Positions 1 to 6,915 of a stretch of 17,047 nt of DNA are shown one piece after another. The notes beneath the pieces are model-generated. The model was given only the letters and a program-made list of their open reading frames with translations, was not told the DNA's origin and did no database searches. The DNA is taken from positions 1 through 17,047 of the forward strand of contig DAOWDO010000008.1 of assembly GCA_030638985.1 (NCBI GenBank). Direction: 5' to 3'. The stretch is from Dehalococcoidia bacterium (GTDB lineage: Bacteria > Chloroflexota > Dehalococcoidia > Dehalococcoidales > DAOWLH01). The position numbers and the translations under genes are program-made. Position 1 is the stretch's first letter. Every line of letters begins with the position of its first letter.

Positions 1-1064
1 AAGGGGTCCAGTATGATGCCGCCGCCAACGGTTTCGGCGGGCGATTGCCGCCTCAGGATAAAGTGCTCCCCGATAAAAGCGGCCACGTCCTGCTCAAAAT
101 GGATCTGGGCAAGGACCGGCTCCGGTGACCGGGTGGCCTTTTTCTCGAGGAGTGTTAACCTGGCTAACAGCTCCCTTGTTTCCAGATAGACCACCAGTTC
201 GCTGTTTCTCTTTAAGGGGGTTTCCAGCTGTGGCACCGGCCTTACTTCAACGTCAACTATGCGGGCCGTTCTGGCCGTATCCGCCAGCACGATGTCGCCC
301 CGCTTCAGGCTATCTTTTTTAATGCCGGTCAGGTTGAGGGCCACCCTGCTACCCGGCCGGGCTCTGTCCACCATCTGCTTGTAGCTCTCGATGGCACGGA
401 TGTGGGCTGACAGTCCGCAGGGAGAGATGGATACGTCATCACCGGTAGAGAGGTGGCCGTGGCTCAGAGTTCCGGTAACGACGACGCCGCTCCCCTTCAT
501 GGTGAAGACGCGGTCTATGGGCAACCGCGGCTTGCCGATGTCCTCTCTGGGAACAATTTTAGCCACCAGCCGGGCAATGGCCTGCTTCAACTCCGGCAGT
601 CCGGCGCCGGTTTTACTGCTGGCCCTTACTATGGGAGCTCCAGCCAGGCTGGTCTGGGCCAGCCTTTCGTTGATATCTCTTTCTACCAGCTCCAGCCATT
701 CGGCGTCGTCGGTCAGGTCGACCTTGGTCAGTGCCACCAGGCTGTGCTTGACACCGAGCAGGTCCAGTATCTGTACGTGCTCCTCGGTCTGTGGCATCCA
801 GCCGTCATCGGCGGCGACAACCAGCAGGGCAGCGTCAATGCCAGAAAGCCCGGGAACCACATTGCGGACAAAGTGTTTGTGACCCGGGACATCAACAAAG
901 CCGACGGTTTCCCCGGAGTCTAGCTGCATCCAGGCAAAACCCAGGTCTATGGTCATGCCCCGTCTTTTTTCTTCGGGTAACCTGTCCGGGTCTATGGAGG
1001 TCAGCGCCTGGATCAGGGCCGACTTGCCGTGATCAATGTGACCGGCGGTGCCAAAGGTCAGCAT
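1..1064 (-). CDS. selB: Selenocysteine-specific elongation factor SelB (C-terminus beyond window)
   Basis: SelB is a GTPase that carries Sec-tRNA-Sec to the ribosome at UGA codons followed by a SECIS hairpin. Reading from the ATG at 1064 gives 354 residues with no stop, open at the left window edge. Seen in the translation: P-loop GHIDHGKS (residues 8-15), switch region RRGMTIDLGF, G3 motif DVPGH, G4 motif TKVD, then the beta-barrel domains II and III typical of SelB. The C-terminal winged-helix, SECIS-binding part would lie beyond the window and cannot be checked. The start is 5 bases after the selA stop, and the protein begins MLTFGTAGHIDHGKS as family members do. No strong ribosome site precedes it, so coupling to selA translation is likely. 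Last gene of the visible selC-selD-selA-selB cluster. Confidence 0.96.
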   Translation of the reverse strand, partial: MLTFGTAGHIDHGKSALIQALTSIDPDRLPEEKRRGMTIDLGFAWMQLDSGETVGFVDVPGHKHFVRNVVPGLSGIDAALLVVAADDGWMPQTEEHVQILDLLGVKHSLVALTKVDLTDDAEWLELVERDINERLAQTSLAGAPIVRASSKTGAGLPELKQAIARLVAKIVPREDIGKPRLPIDRVFTMKGSGVVVTGTLSHGHLSTGDDVSISPCGLSAHIRAIESYKQMVDRARPGSRVALNLTGIKKDSLKRGDIVLADTARTARIVDVEVRPVPQLETPLKRNSELVVYLETRELLARLTLLEKKATRSPEPVLAQIHFEQDVAAFIGEHFILRRQSPAETVGGGIILDP

Positions 1065-1069
1065 GATAA

Positions 1070-2479
1070 CTATCCCGTTTTGGCCGAAACCTCTTTGATT
1101 ATTGCCACCATGGTTTTATCCTGGGAGGGCAGGACGGTGCGCATATCTATTAGCAGGTGCTTGCCGTCAATCCGGCCGAGGATGGGCAGTGTCGCCAGGC
1201 GCAGGCTGAGAGCAAAATCCTCTACCGGGCACTTCGGCTCGATAGCCACCAGCTTGCTGGCCAGACCCTGCTCCGGCATCGAGCCGCCACCCACCATGCT
1301 GATGCCGTCCCTGACCTCGGTCTTTATACCGGCCCGGGTGAGCACTTTGGTGATGGCCTGGGCCCGGGCATCGAGCTGGGCCAGTGTTGCCGCCATCATC
1401 TGCCAGACCGGAATCTTGGCGACCGCTTCTTTTGCGAGGTAGTGTTTTACGGTGGTTCCCAGGGCTGCCGCCGACAGCTTGTCAATACGGATAACGCGCA
1501 GTAGCGGATGGCTGCGGAGTCTGTCCAGATAGAGACTCCTGCCCAGTATGATGCCTGCCTGAGGCCCGCCCAGCAGCTTGTCTCCGCTAAAACAGACTAA
1601 ATCGGCGCCTCCAACCAGTGCTTCCTGAACAGTTGGCTCATGCTTGCACCCGAAGTCTTCGGTGTTGAGGAGGGCACCGCTGCCCAGGTCATAGACCACC
1701 GGCAGGTTGCGCTTTGCCCCCAGCGCTTTCAGCTCGGGGATGGTGGCCGCGTGGATAAAACCGCTCATGGCAAAATTGCTCTGGTGTACCTTGAGCAGCA
1801 GGGCTGTCCTGTCGCTTATCGCCTGTTCATAATCTTTAATGTAGGTCTGGTTGGTGGTGCCCACTTCCCGGAGGCAGACGCCGCTCTGTTCCATAACCTC
1901 GGGCACCCGAAAGCCACCGCCAATCTGCACCAGTTCTCCCCGTGAAATAATAACCTCCCTGTCGTGGGCCAGCGCTACCAGGATGAGCAGCACGGCGGCG
2001 GCGTTGTTGTTTACCACCACGGCAGCTTCGGCTCCTGTCAGGGCGCACAGCAGCTTTTCGGCTTCCTGTGCCCTGTGGCCGCGCTTGCCGGTAACCAGAT
2101 CGATTTCCAGATTGCAGTAGCTGCCGGCGAGGCTGGTCAGTGAATCCAGCGCCCGGGTGGAAAGGGGTGCCCTGCCCAGGTTGGTGTGCAGGATGACGCC
2201 GGTGCCGTTGATTACCGGGTTTAAGAAACCGGGCCAGATGCGGCTCAACTGCTGCTTGATCAGGCTAAATATCCTGGTTCTGGAAGGGCAGGTATCACCC
2301 TGGCTGATTTGCCTGCGGATTTCGGTTAAAACCTGCTGCGTTGCTCTGGAAACCAGCACACGGGGGTAACGCTCTATTTCAGGCCGGATGTCATCAGCTT
2401 CTAGAACCTTCTCTACGGAAGGCAGTTTACGCAGTTCCCGGTTAGTCGAATCCTTATCTCTGGCGCCTACGCCTGTCAT
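1070..2479 (-). CDS. selA: L-seryl-tRNA(Sec) selenium transferase SelA
   Basis: SelA is a PLP enzyme that converts Ser-tRNA-Sec to Sec-tRNA-Sec using selenophosphate; in bacteria it forms a large homo-oligomer. The 469-residue product is the usual family length. It shows the N-terminal tRNA-binding helices (RKLPSVEKVL), NGTGVILHTNLGRAPL near residue 91, VNNNAAAVLL near 156, SRGELVQIGG near 179 and the PLP-lysine motif FSGDKLLGGPQAG with Lys301. The ATG overlaps the selD stop as ATGA (2476-2479), a classic sign of translational coupling. It sits between selD and selB, so the three proteins of Sec synthesis and delivery come from one transcript. All key motifs are intact. Confidence 0.97.
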   Translation of the reverse strand: MTGVGARDKDSTNRELRKLPSVEKVLEADDIRPEIERYPRVLVSRATQQVLTEIRRQISQGDTCPSRTRIFSLIKQQLSRIWPGFLNPVINGTGVILHTNLGRAPLSTRALDSLTSLAGSYCNLEIDLVTGKRGHRAQEAEKLLCALTGAEAAVVVNNNAAAVLLILVALAHDREVIISRGELVQIGGGFRVPEVMEQSGVCLREVGTTNQTYIKDYEQAISDRTALLLKVHQSNFAMSGFIHAATIPELKALGAKRNLPVVYDLGSGALLNTEDFGCKHEPTVQEALVGGADLVCFSGDKLLGGPQAGIILGRSLYLDRLRSHPLLRVIRIDKLSAAALGTTVKHYLAKEAVAKIPVWQMMAATLAQLDARAQAITKVLTRAGIKTEVRDGISMVGGGSMPEQGLASKLVAIEPKCPVEDFALSLRLATLPILGRIDGKHLLIDMRTVLPSQDKTMVAIIKEVSAKTG

Positions 2480-3561
2480 CGTACTATAATTTGAACTCTT
2501 GGCCCTTTTACCACCTGCCCGACGATGGCCGCCTGCTCATCACTGCGCCCCCTGATGCGCTCCAGCATCTCATCCACCTTATCCGGCGATACCGCAATCA
2601 GCAGGCCTCCGGAGGTCTGGGGGTCATAGAGGATGGTCATCATGTCTTCGTCGACCTGGCTGCCATCAACCATGTGGGAGCGAAACTCCTCATTGTTGTA
2701 GTAGCCCTCGGGTAGAATGCCCATTTCCTCTTTAAGTTCCCGTACCAGCGATTTCAACCCGTTTGCCAGAGCCCCGTCGTCGCAGGCAATCAGGGGAACC
2801 TGGTCGCTGTATATTTCTATCGACGCTTCACTTTGTTCCGCCATCTCACTGGAATGACCGATAAGGGCAAAACCGGTGATATCTGTCATGGCGCTTATAC
2901 CGCCTACCTCCAGGGCGGCCTCGGCGGCATCTCTGTTTAAGTGAATCATTACTTCGGTGATTGTATCCACCGCTTTTTGTCCCACCATTCCCAGCTTGTA
3001 GGCGGTGGAAATCAGGCCGATACCCACCGGCTTGGTCAATATCAGCTTGTCTCCGATATTGACCCCGCCCTTGGTGATTACTTTTTTGGGATGTACCAGG
3101 CCGGTTACGGATAGACCAAACTTGACATCCTCATTCCTGACGCTGTGGCCGCCGATTAGGGCTACATTGGCCTCGTTGCACTTGTCCAGTCCGCCTTTTA
3201 AGATTTCGGTCAGTACCGACATATCCAGTTTCTTTTCCGGAAAGCAGACGACATTCATCGCCGTAATGGGTTTTGCTCCCATGGCCCAGATGTCGGATAG
3301 AGAGTTGGCGGCGGCAATCATGCCGAAATCATAGGGGTCGTCAACCACCGGCGTGATGTAATCCAGATGCTGGACGATGGCAGTATCGTCATCCAGTCTG
3401 ACTACTCCGGCATCATCCGGCTTATCCAGGCCGACTATTACATCCGGATATTTGGGTATCGTAAGGCCGCACATTGCTTTGGCTAAGTCACCCGGACTTA
3501 GTTTGGCGGCTCAGCCGGAGTACTGGGAGTATCCGGTGAGACGGACATCGGTTTGAGCCAT
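2476..3561 (-). CDS. selD: Selenide, water dikinase SelD containing selenocysteine at UGA codon 17
   Basis: SelD makes selenophosphate from selenide and ATP, the selenium donor for SelA. A conventional ORF starts only at 3474 (MCGLTIPKYP), but reading upstream in frame passes one TGA (3511-3513) and reaches an ATG at 3561 with a strong ribosome site (GGAGG, 3570-3574). The extension reads MAQTDVRLTGYSQYSG-U-AAKLSPGDL; the TGA sits exactly where the family has its catalytic Cys or Sec (E. coli Cys17 position), followed by the AAKL segment in place of GCKI. Full length is 361 residues, normal for SelD, against 332 without the extension, which would lack the active site. The rest has the glycine-rich, Asp-rich ATP/Mg site (DDDTAIVQHLDYITPVVDDPYDFG) and SGGLL near the end. 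A SECIS-like hairpin follows the UGA. The selA start overlaps the stop. Confidence 0.96.
3466..3513 (-). promoter_or_regulatory. Bacterial SECIS element for the selD UGA
   Basis: Directly after the UGA (3511-3513) the mRNA holds a perfect 7-bp stem, CTAAGTC (3495-3501) with GACTTAG (3483-3489), closing a 5-base loop CGGGT. An outer 5-bp stem, GCCGC (3506-3510) with GCGGC (3466-3470), may enclose it. The spacing from UGA to loop is 16 bases, and G is the second loop base. Both agree with what is known of bacterial SECIS elements: a short distance to the UGA and a G among the first loop bases. SelB should bind the apical loop. The structure was folded by eye only. Confidence 0.85.
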
Positions 3562-3613
3562 TTGTCTTTCCTCCTTTATCAGGCTTATAAGCATAGTTGC
3601 ATCACGATGATAT

Positions 3614-3707
3614 TGGCGGAGGGGGAGGGAATCGAACCCCCCGCAGCAATTTAATTGCCGCCAACGGATTTGAAGTCCGCAAGGCCCACCAGAGCCTATC
3701 CGCCTCC
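3614..3707 (-). tRNA. selC: tRNA-Sec (anticodon UCA)
   Basis: This 94-base gene reads as a selenocysteine tRNA. It has a 6-bp D stem AGGCTC/GGGCCT with a 4-base loop, an anticodon loop CTTCAAA with TCA at 3671-3673, a long variable arm with an 8-bp stem (GCGGCAAT/ATTGCTGC), a T loop TTCGATT, discriminator G and an encoded CCA. All of these are hallmarks of bacterial tRNA-Sec. Odd points: only 12 bases, not 13, separate the T loop from the discriminator, so the acceptor plus T helix is 12 bp (7+5 or 8+4), and acceptor position 6 is a C-C mismatch. The gene lies 52 bases upstream of selD on the same strand, with no terminator seen between them, so it probably shares a primary transcript with selD-selA-selB. 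Confidence 0.97.
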
Positions 3708-3773
3708 ACCGGAATTATATCACAAAGAAGATGGGGCCAGCACTCTGTGTTCGCCTCTTCTGGCAACAGTATT

Positions 3774-3803
3774 ATAGTAGCAAAAGAATATCTTATTCGT
3801 CAA
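3774..3803 (-). promoter_or_regulatory. Sigma70-like promoter for selC-selD-selA-selB
   Basis: On the minus strand, TTGACG (3798-3803), an 18-base spacer and TACTAT (3774-3779) lie about 65 bases upstream of the tRNA-Sec 5' end. The -35 box is near consensus and the -10 box is acceptable; an overlapping TATAAT (3771-3776) has a longer, less suitable spacing. No other good promoter was seen between here and selD. Confidence 0.55.
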
Positions 3804-4160
3804 CCAAAATGCTTTTATAGGCTGGCCCTGGTTGTTTTCGGGAATAATCGCCTGCTCTTTTGTTGCCGGTCCAATTTGACTTTTCAGACCTAAAGTGATA
3901 GCCTGAAATTAGGAGGGAAGGAAAGGAGTTTTCCTCCTCCAATACAGCACAAGGGGGGTGCATGATGAGGGTTCTGATTTCTTTGTTATGCCGCTGGATG
4001 TTTCCTTGGCAAAGCTCCTCGCTGGCAGGAGGCAGTTAAGCACCATAAGCTGTCAGTGTGGAGCCGAGGAAGGTTTCTGAGCTCCTCGTGTATTTAAGGC
4101 TCCTGTTTGGAATGGAGAAATCTGGCCATTGACCAGGCGGGAGGAGTAGGAAGCGAAGTT
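3804..4160 (+). other. Non-coding stretch with inverted repeats, no recognised gene
   Basis: This gap separates the terminator of the radical SAM operon from the sel promoter, both on the minus strand; the strand of anything inside it is unknown. No convincing reading frame was seen. It contains a possible hairpin with a 10-bp outer stem including wobble pairs (TTTCCTTGGC near 4001 with GCCGAGGAAG near 4063), a CTCCT/AGGAG hairpin inside it, an imperfect GGAGG/CCTCC hairpin near 3910-3940, and a direct repeat AGCTCCTCG (near 4013 and 4080). It could hold a small RNA or be degraded spacer. I did not match it to 6S RNA, RNase P RNA or tmRNA. Confidence 0.4.
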
Positions 4161-4192
4161 ATAGACCCTGAGAAGTCCTTCTCAGGGTCTAT
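4161..4192 (-). terminator. Perfect 14-bp hairpin after the radical SAM gene
   Basis: ATAGACCCTGAGAA (4161-4174) and its exact reverse complement (4179-4192) flank a 4-base loop, 10 bases past the last codon of the radical SAM gene. The position suggests the 3' end of the gatB-to-radical-SAM operon. There is no run of T on either side, so it may work as a weak or factor-assisted terminator or as an mRNA 3'-end stabiliser. Confidence 0.65.
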
Positions 4193-4202
4193 TCTATGGG
4201 AA

Positions 4203-5909
4203 TCATCTTTTTCCAGCTACCAGCGACCACAGGGAGCGCACAAACTTTAGCTTTCTGAGCCCCATGGGCATCTCCAGTTCATCCCGCTCGTTTGCCCGGA
4301 GGGCGTTTATTTTGTCCGCCTGTGGCTTCAGGGCTTCAAGCTCTCCGGTATTGTCTGGCCCTATCTGGTCAATACGCTGTTCCAGCTCAACGGCAGCGTT
4401 GATGCGCCACTCCTGAGTCCGGGCCATCTGCGGTGAAATGTGGCCGTACTTTGCCTTAAGGCGGGTAAGGCGCAGTATGGCCTGGTAGGTGGTGTCCATA
4501 ATCTGCTGGCGTGTCATCCACCGCGTTTCGTAGTTCAGGGTGAACCGCCAGCTTGGCGCCAGCAGTGCCTGGCGGTGCTCCTCCAGCGTTCGGAGGAGGA
4601 TGCGGTAGCCATAGCGCCCCGGCTGTTCGTAGGCGAGACTGCCCGGGTCGAGGAAGGGCGCCAGCGGGCCGATAAGCAAGGAAAGCCTCTTGTCCCCCTT
4701 GAATCTTTCCAGCAGGTGCTGGCAGTAGTCCACCGTTTCCAGCACTGACTGCGGCGTCTGCTGGGGCAGGCCGATCATAAAGAAAACGTCGAAGCGGCCA
4801 CAGCCGGCATCAAGAGCATCGGCGATGGTCTGCTCCATATCTTCGTTCGAGTAGTGTTTGCCGGCGGCCTTTCGCACTTCCGGGTCGTGAGATTCCGGCG
4901 AAATCTCAAGGCAGAAATCGGGCGCCACCGCCGCCAGTTTCTTAAGGAACTCGCCGGAAGCCGGGTGGAATATCTCCATCATCAGCTGGTTTTTGACCCC
5001 ATTACGGGAAAGGATATTAAGAAGTTCATTGGCTTTGTCGTCCCCCGGCTGCCTGATGTCGCCCAGTATGAAGACGGGGCCATGGCTGAAGCGCCCGATG
5101 TTTTTTATGTCGCGGGCGATATTCTGCGGCGAGCGAAATACCGCCTTTCCCCGGTTAAGGAAGTGCTTGAAGGCAGCATTGGAGCCGCCGCAGATGACGC
5201 AGTTATGGTTACAGCCGCGGCAGGTGAATACGGCGGTAACCGGGTAGCGCAGCCAGCCCTTAAAGGGGACGATGCTGGCCAGGTCGTGGTGCCTGACGAC
5301 GGAGCGTATCATGCCGTGGTAGGGGTCGACCATGATGTCGTCTATGTCATCCGGGACGTGGCTCAGCGGGTTGTCCCGCAGCCGCCCCGCCCCGTCTTTC
5401 CAGGCAAGGTTGGGCACGCTTTCCGGCGGCTGGCCGTTTTTAACTGCCTCCATCAGCTGGCGCAGCGGCTCTTCGGTGGAGTCCCCGCGCAGAACGAAGT
5501 CTATTTCCGGGTAGTGGAGAAGCTCCTTATAAAAATACGATGCGGAGAAACCACCCATGACCACCTTTGACTCCGGGTGGTATTTCTTTACCAGCTTTGC
5601 CACCTCAACAGCCCCGTGGGCGTGTACCATCCAGTGCAAATCGATGCCGAACAGTGGTGCGTTGAGCTTACAAAGCATTTTTCCGGCGTCGAAGTCTTTG
5701 CTTGCCAGCATGCGTCCGGCCAGGTTGACGATGCGCACCCGGTAGCCGGCCCGCTCCAGGTATTCGGCCAGGCTGGCCAGGCCGAAGGGGTACATTTCAA
5801 AAACCGGGCTTGCCGGGACCAGGTCGCTGACCGGCCCGTAGAGGAGGGTCTTCTTGCGGAAGTCATAGACATGGGGTGCATGCAGCAGAATCAGGTCACT
5901 TCTGGGCAT
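4203..5909 (-). CDS. B12-binding domain / radical SAM domain protein
   Basis: A 568-residue enzyme of unknown substrate. Residues about 1-160 look like a cobalamin-binding Rossmann domain (GLASLAEYLERAGYRVRIVNLAG, then VVMGGFSASYF and the FVLRGDSTEEPL segment), though no classical DxHxxG motif is obvious. The radical SAM core follows with a CxxxCxxC cluster site (Cys233, Cys237, Cys240; a further Cys230 precedes it) and later LEISPESHD and FFMIGLPQQT strands. The C-terminal ~100 residues are helical and charged. The start at 5909 is chosen because AAGGAGAGG lies just upstream and the B12-domain strand begins there; the frame stays open to 6143, but that part overlaps ubiA and reads as low-complexity noise. 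It follows the UbiA gene by 17 bases, with its ribosome site over the ubiA stop, so the two are probably coupled and act in one pathway. I recall similar architectures in archaea (Ta0216-like), but the assignment is from memory. Confidence 0.85.
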   Translation of the reverse strand: MPRSDLILLHAPHVYDFRKKTLLYGPVSDLVPASPVFEMYPFGLASLAEYLERAGYRVRIVNLAGRMLASKDFDAGKMLCKLNAPLFGIDLHWMVHAHGAVEVAKLVKKYHPESKVVMGGFSASYFYKELLHYPEIDFVLRGDSTEEPLRQLMEAVKNGQPPESVPNLAWKDGAGRLRDNPLSHVPDDIDDIMVDPYHGMIRSVVRHHDLASIVPFKGWLRYPVTAVFTCRGCNHNCVICGGSNAAFKHFLNRGKAVFRSPQNIARDIKNIGRFSHGPVFILGDIRQPGDDKANELLNILSRNGVKNQLMMEIFHPASGEFLKKLAAVAPDFCLEISPESHDPEVRKAAGKHYSNEDMEQTIADALDAGCGRFDVFFMIGLPQQTPQSVLETVDYCQHLLERFKGDKRLSLLIGPLAPFLDPGSLAYEQPGRYGYRILLRTLEEHRQALLAPSWRFTLNYETRWMTRQQIMDTTYQAILRLTRLKAKYGHISPQMARTQEWRINAAVELEQRIDQIGPDNTGELEALKPQADKINALRANERDELEMPMGLRKLKFVRSLWSLVAGKR

Positions 5910-5926
5910 TACAGCCGGGCCTCTCC

Positions 5927-6826
5927 TTATGTTCCAGAAACCCTGGCGAGAACGTAACCTAGTCCCAGGAGCAACTGGGTGAATATCACCACCATTACAT
6001 TGCTGGCCAGGGCGGGGACTAGCCTGTCCATTTGTTTGTAACTGAGAGAGCCCCGGATGGCTTTGATGGCCATTGGGATGGTGAGCAGGGCCAGCAGCGA
6101 GAAGGCTGGCATAAAGTCGGTGGCTACGCCGACGATTATCCATAAATAGACCAGGACTGTCAGGAAGGAATAGACGGCGGCTGCCTTGGCACCGCCGATG
6201 GTAATGGGCAGAGAGCGACGACCGGCCTTCCTGTCGGCTTCAATATCGGGCAGCTCGTTCAGCAGGAGCAGGTTATGCACCAGGATTCCGGATGGTATCG
6301 AGGCGAAAATGGCCTCCTGGGTATAGCCGCCGGTCTGGACGTAGTAGAGCCCCAGTATGGCCAGGGTGCCCAGACCCAGGCCGGGTGCCCATTCCGCCCA
6401 GCCCATCTTGAGGATGAATGGGGTATAAAGGGCGATGCAGGCAGCGCCGATGAGAAGCAGCCACAGCAGGCCCAGGCCGCTGGTAATAATAACGAAGTAG
6501 ATACCGATGGGTACTATGGCCAGCAAGCTGCCCAGGCCGAGCCAGAGGGCTTGTTTTGGCTTGATGAGTCCGGCTGGCAGGATACCGCTGCCGCCGCTGA
6601 AGGGCGTTTTTTTGGTGTCGAAGTCCACCCCGCTCTGGTAGTCGTGGTACTCGTTGAGCACGTTGGCGCTGATGTGGGCCAGCAGCAGTCCCAGGAAGGC
6701 CAGCAAGGCGTGCCCCAGGTGGAAGAAACCATAATACCAGGCGATGCTGGTGCCCAGAAAAGCCAGTGCTACGGGGAGAGTAAGGAAGGGGGCCCTTATT
6801 AAAAGAAGCCATTTTTTAAAACCCAA
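5927..6826 (-). CDS. UbiA-family prenyltransferase (MenA-like)
   Basis: An integral-membrane prenyltransferase of 299 residues, rich in hydrophobic segments (about 8-9 helices). The first Asp-rich motif is NVLNEYHDYQSGVD (about residues 55-68, with Asp62 and Asp68), followed by FDTKKTPFSGGSG; the second is NELPDIEADRKAGRRSLP. These motifs bind Mg-diphosphate of the prenyl donor. The pattern resembles 1,4-dihydroxy-2-naphthoate prenyltransferase and related archaeal and clostridial enzymes, but the acceptor cannot be told from sequence alone. Translation starts at a TTG (6826) preceded by GAGGGGG; the nearby ATG in AAAAAATGG is in another frame. The gap to the upstream SAM hydrolase gene is 89 bases, the longest within this operon. 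The downstream radical SAM gene begins 17 bases after the stop. Confidence 0.92.
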   Translation of the reverse strand: MGFKKWLLLIRAPFLTLPVALAFLGTSIAWYYGFFHLGHALLAFLGLLLAHISANVLNEYHDYQSGVDFDTKKTPFSGGSGILPAGLIKPKQALWLGLGSLLAIVPIGIYFVIITSGLGLLWLLLIGAACIALYTPFILKMGWAEWAPGLGLGTLAILGLYYVQTGGYTQEAIFASIPSGILVHNLLLLNELPDIEADRKAGRRSLPITIGGAKAAAVYSFLTVLVYLWIIVGVATDFMPAFSLLALLTIPMAIKAIRGSLSYKQMDRLVPALASNVMVVIFTQLLLGLGYVLARVSGT

Positions 6827-6915
6827 AGTTCTAAAACCCCCTCTTCGGCAGCCCCTGACCGTTTCAAGATAGTGAGCAGCAGTCGTCTTGTCTTGGTGGC
6901 GTTGCCCCCAGGGTC

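Noticed and set aside
391..923. Plus-strand frames over selB
   Set aside because: They are antisense to a continuous SelB reading frame with all GTPase motifs.
2476..3474. SelD as a 332-residue protein starting at MCGLTIPKYP
   Set aside because: This start lacks the catalytic segment and any upstream ribosome site; the UGA read-through from 3561 restores both.
3804..4160. 6S RNA or another known structural RNA
   Set aside because: Stems are present, but I could not match the layout of any known RNA class by eye.
4854..5570. 238-codon plus-strand frame inside the radical SAM gene
   Set aside because: Shadow of a gene with clear domains; no ribosome site or recognisable motif.
5910..6143. 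N-terminal extension of the radical SAM protein by 78 residues
   Set aside because: It overlaps the conserved end of ubiA in another frame and reads as low-complexity Pro/Gly/His/Arg-rich sequence; 5909 has a strong ribosome site.
6827..6915. Small peptide between the SAM hydrolase gene and ubiA
   Set aside because: Short open frames exist (for example one ending near 6800), but none has a start and ribosome site that can be defended.
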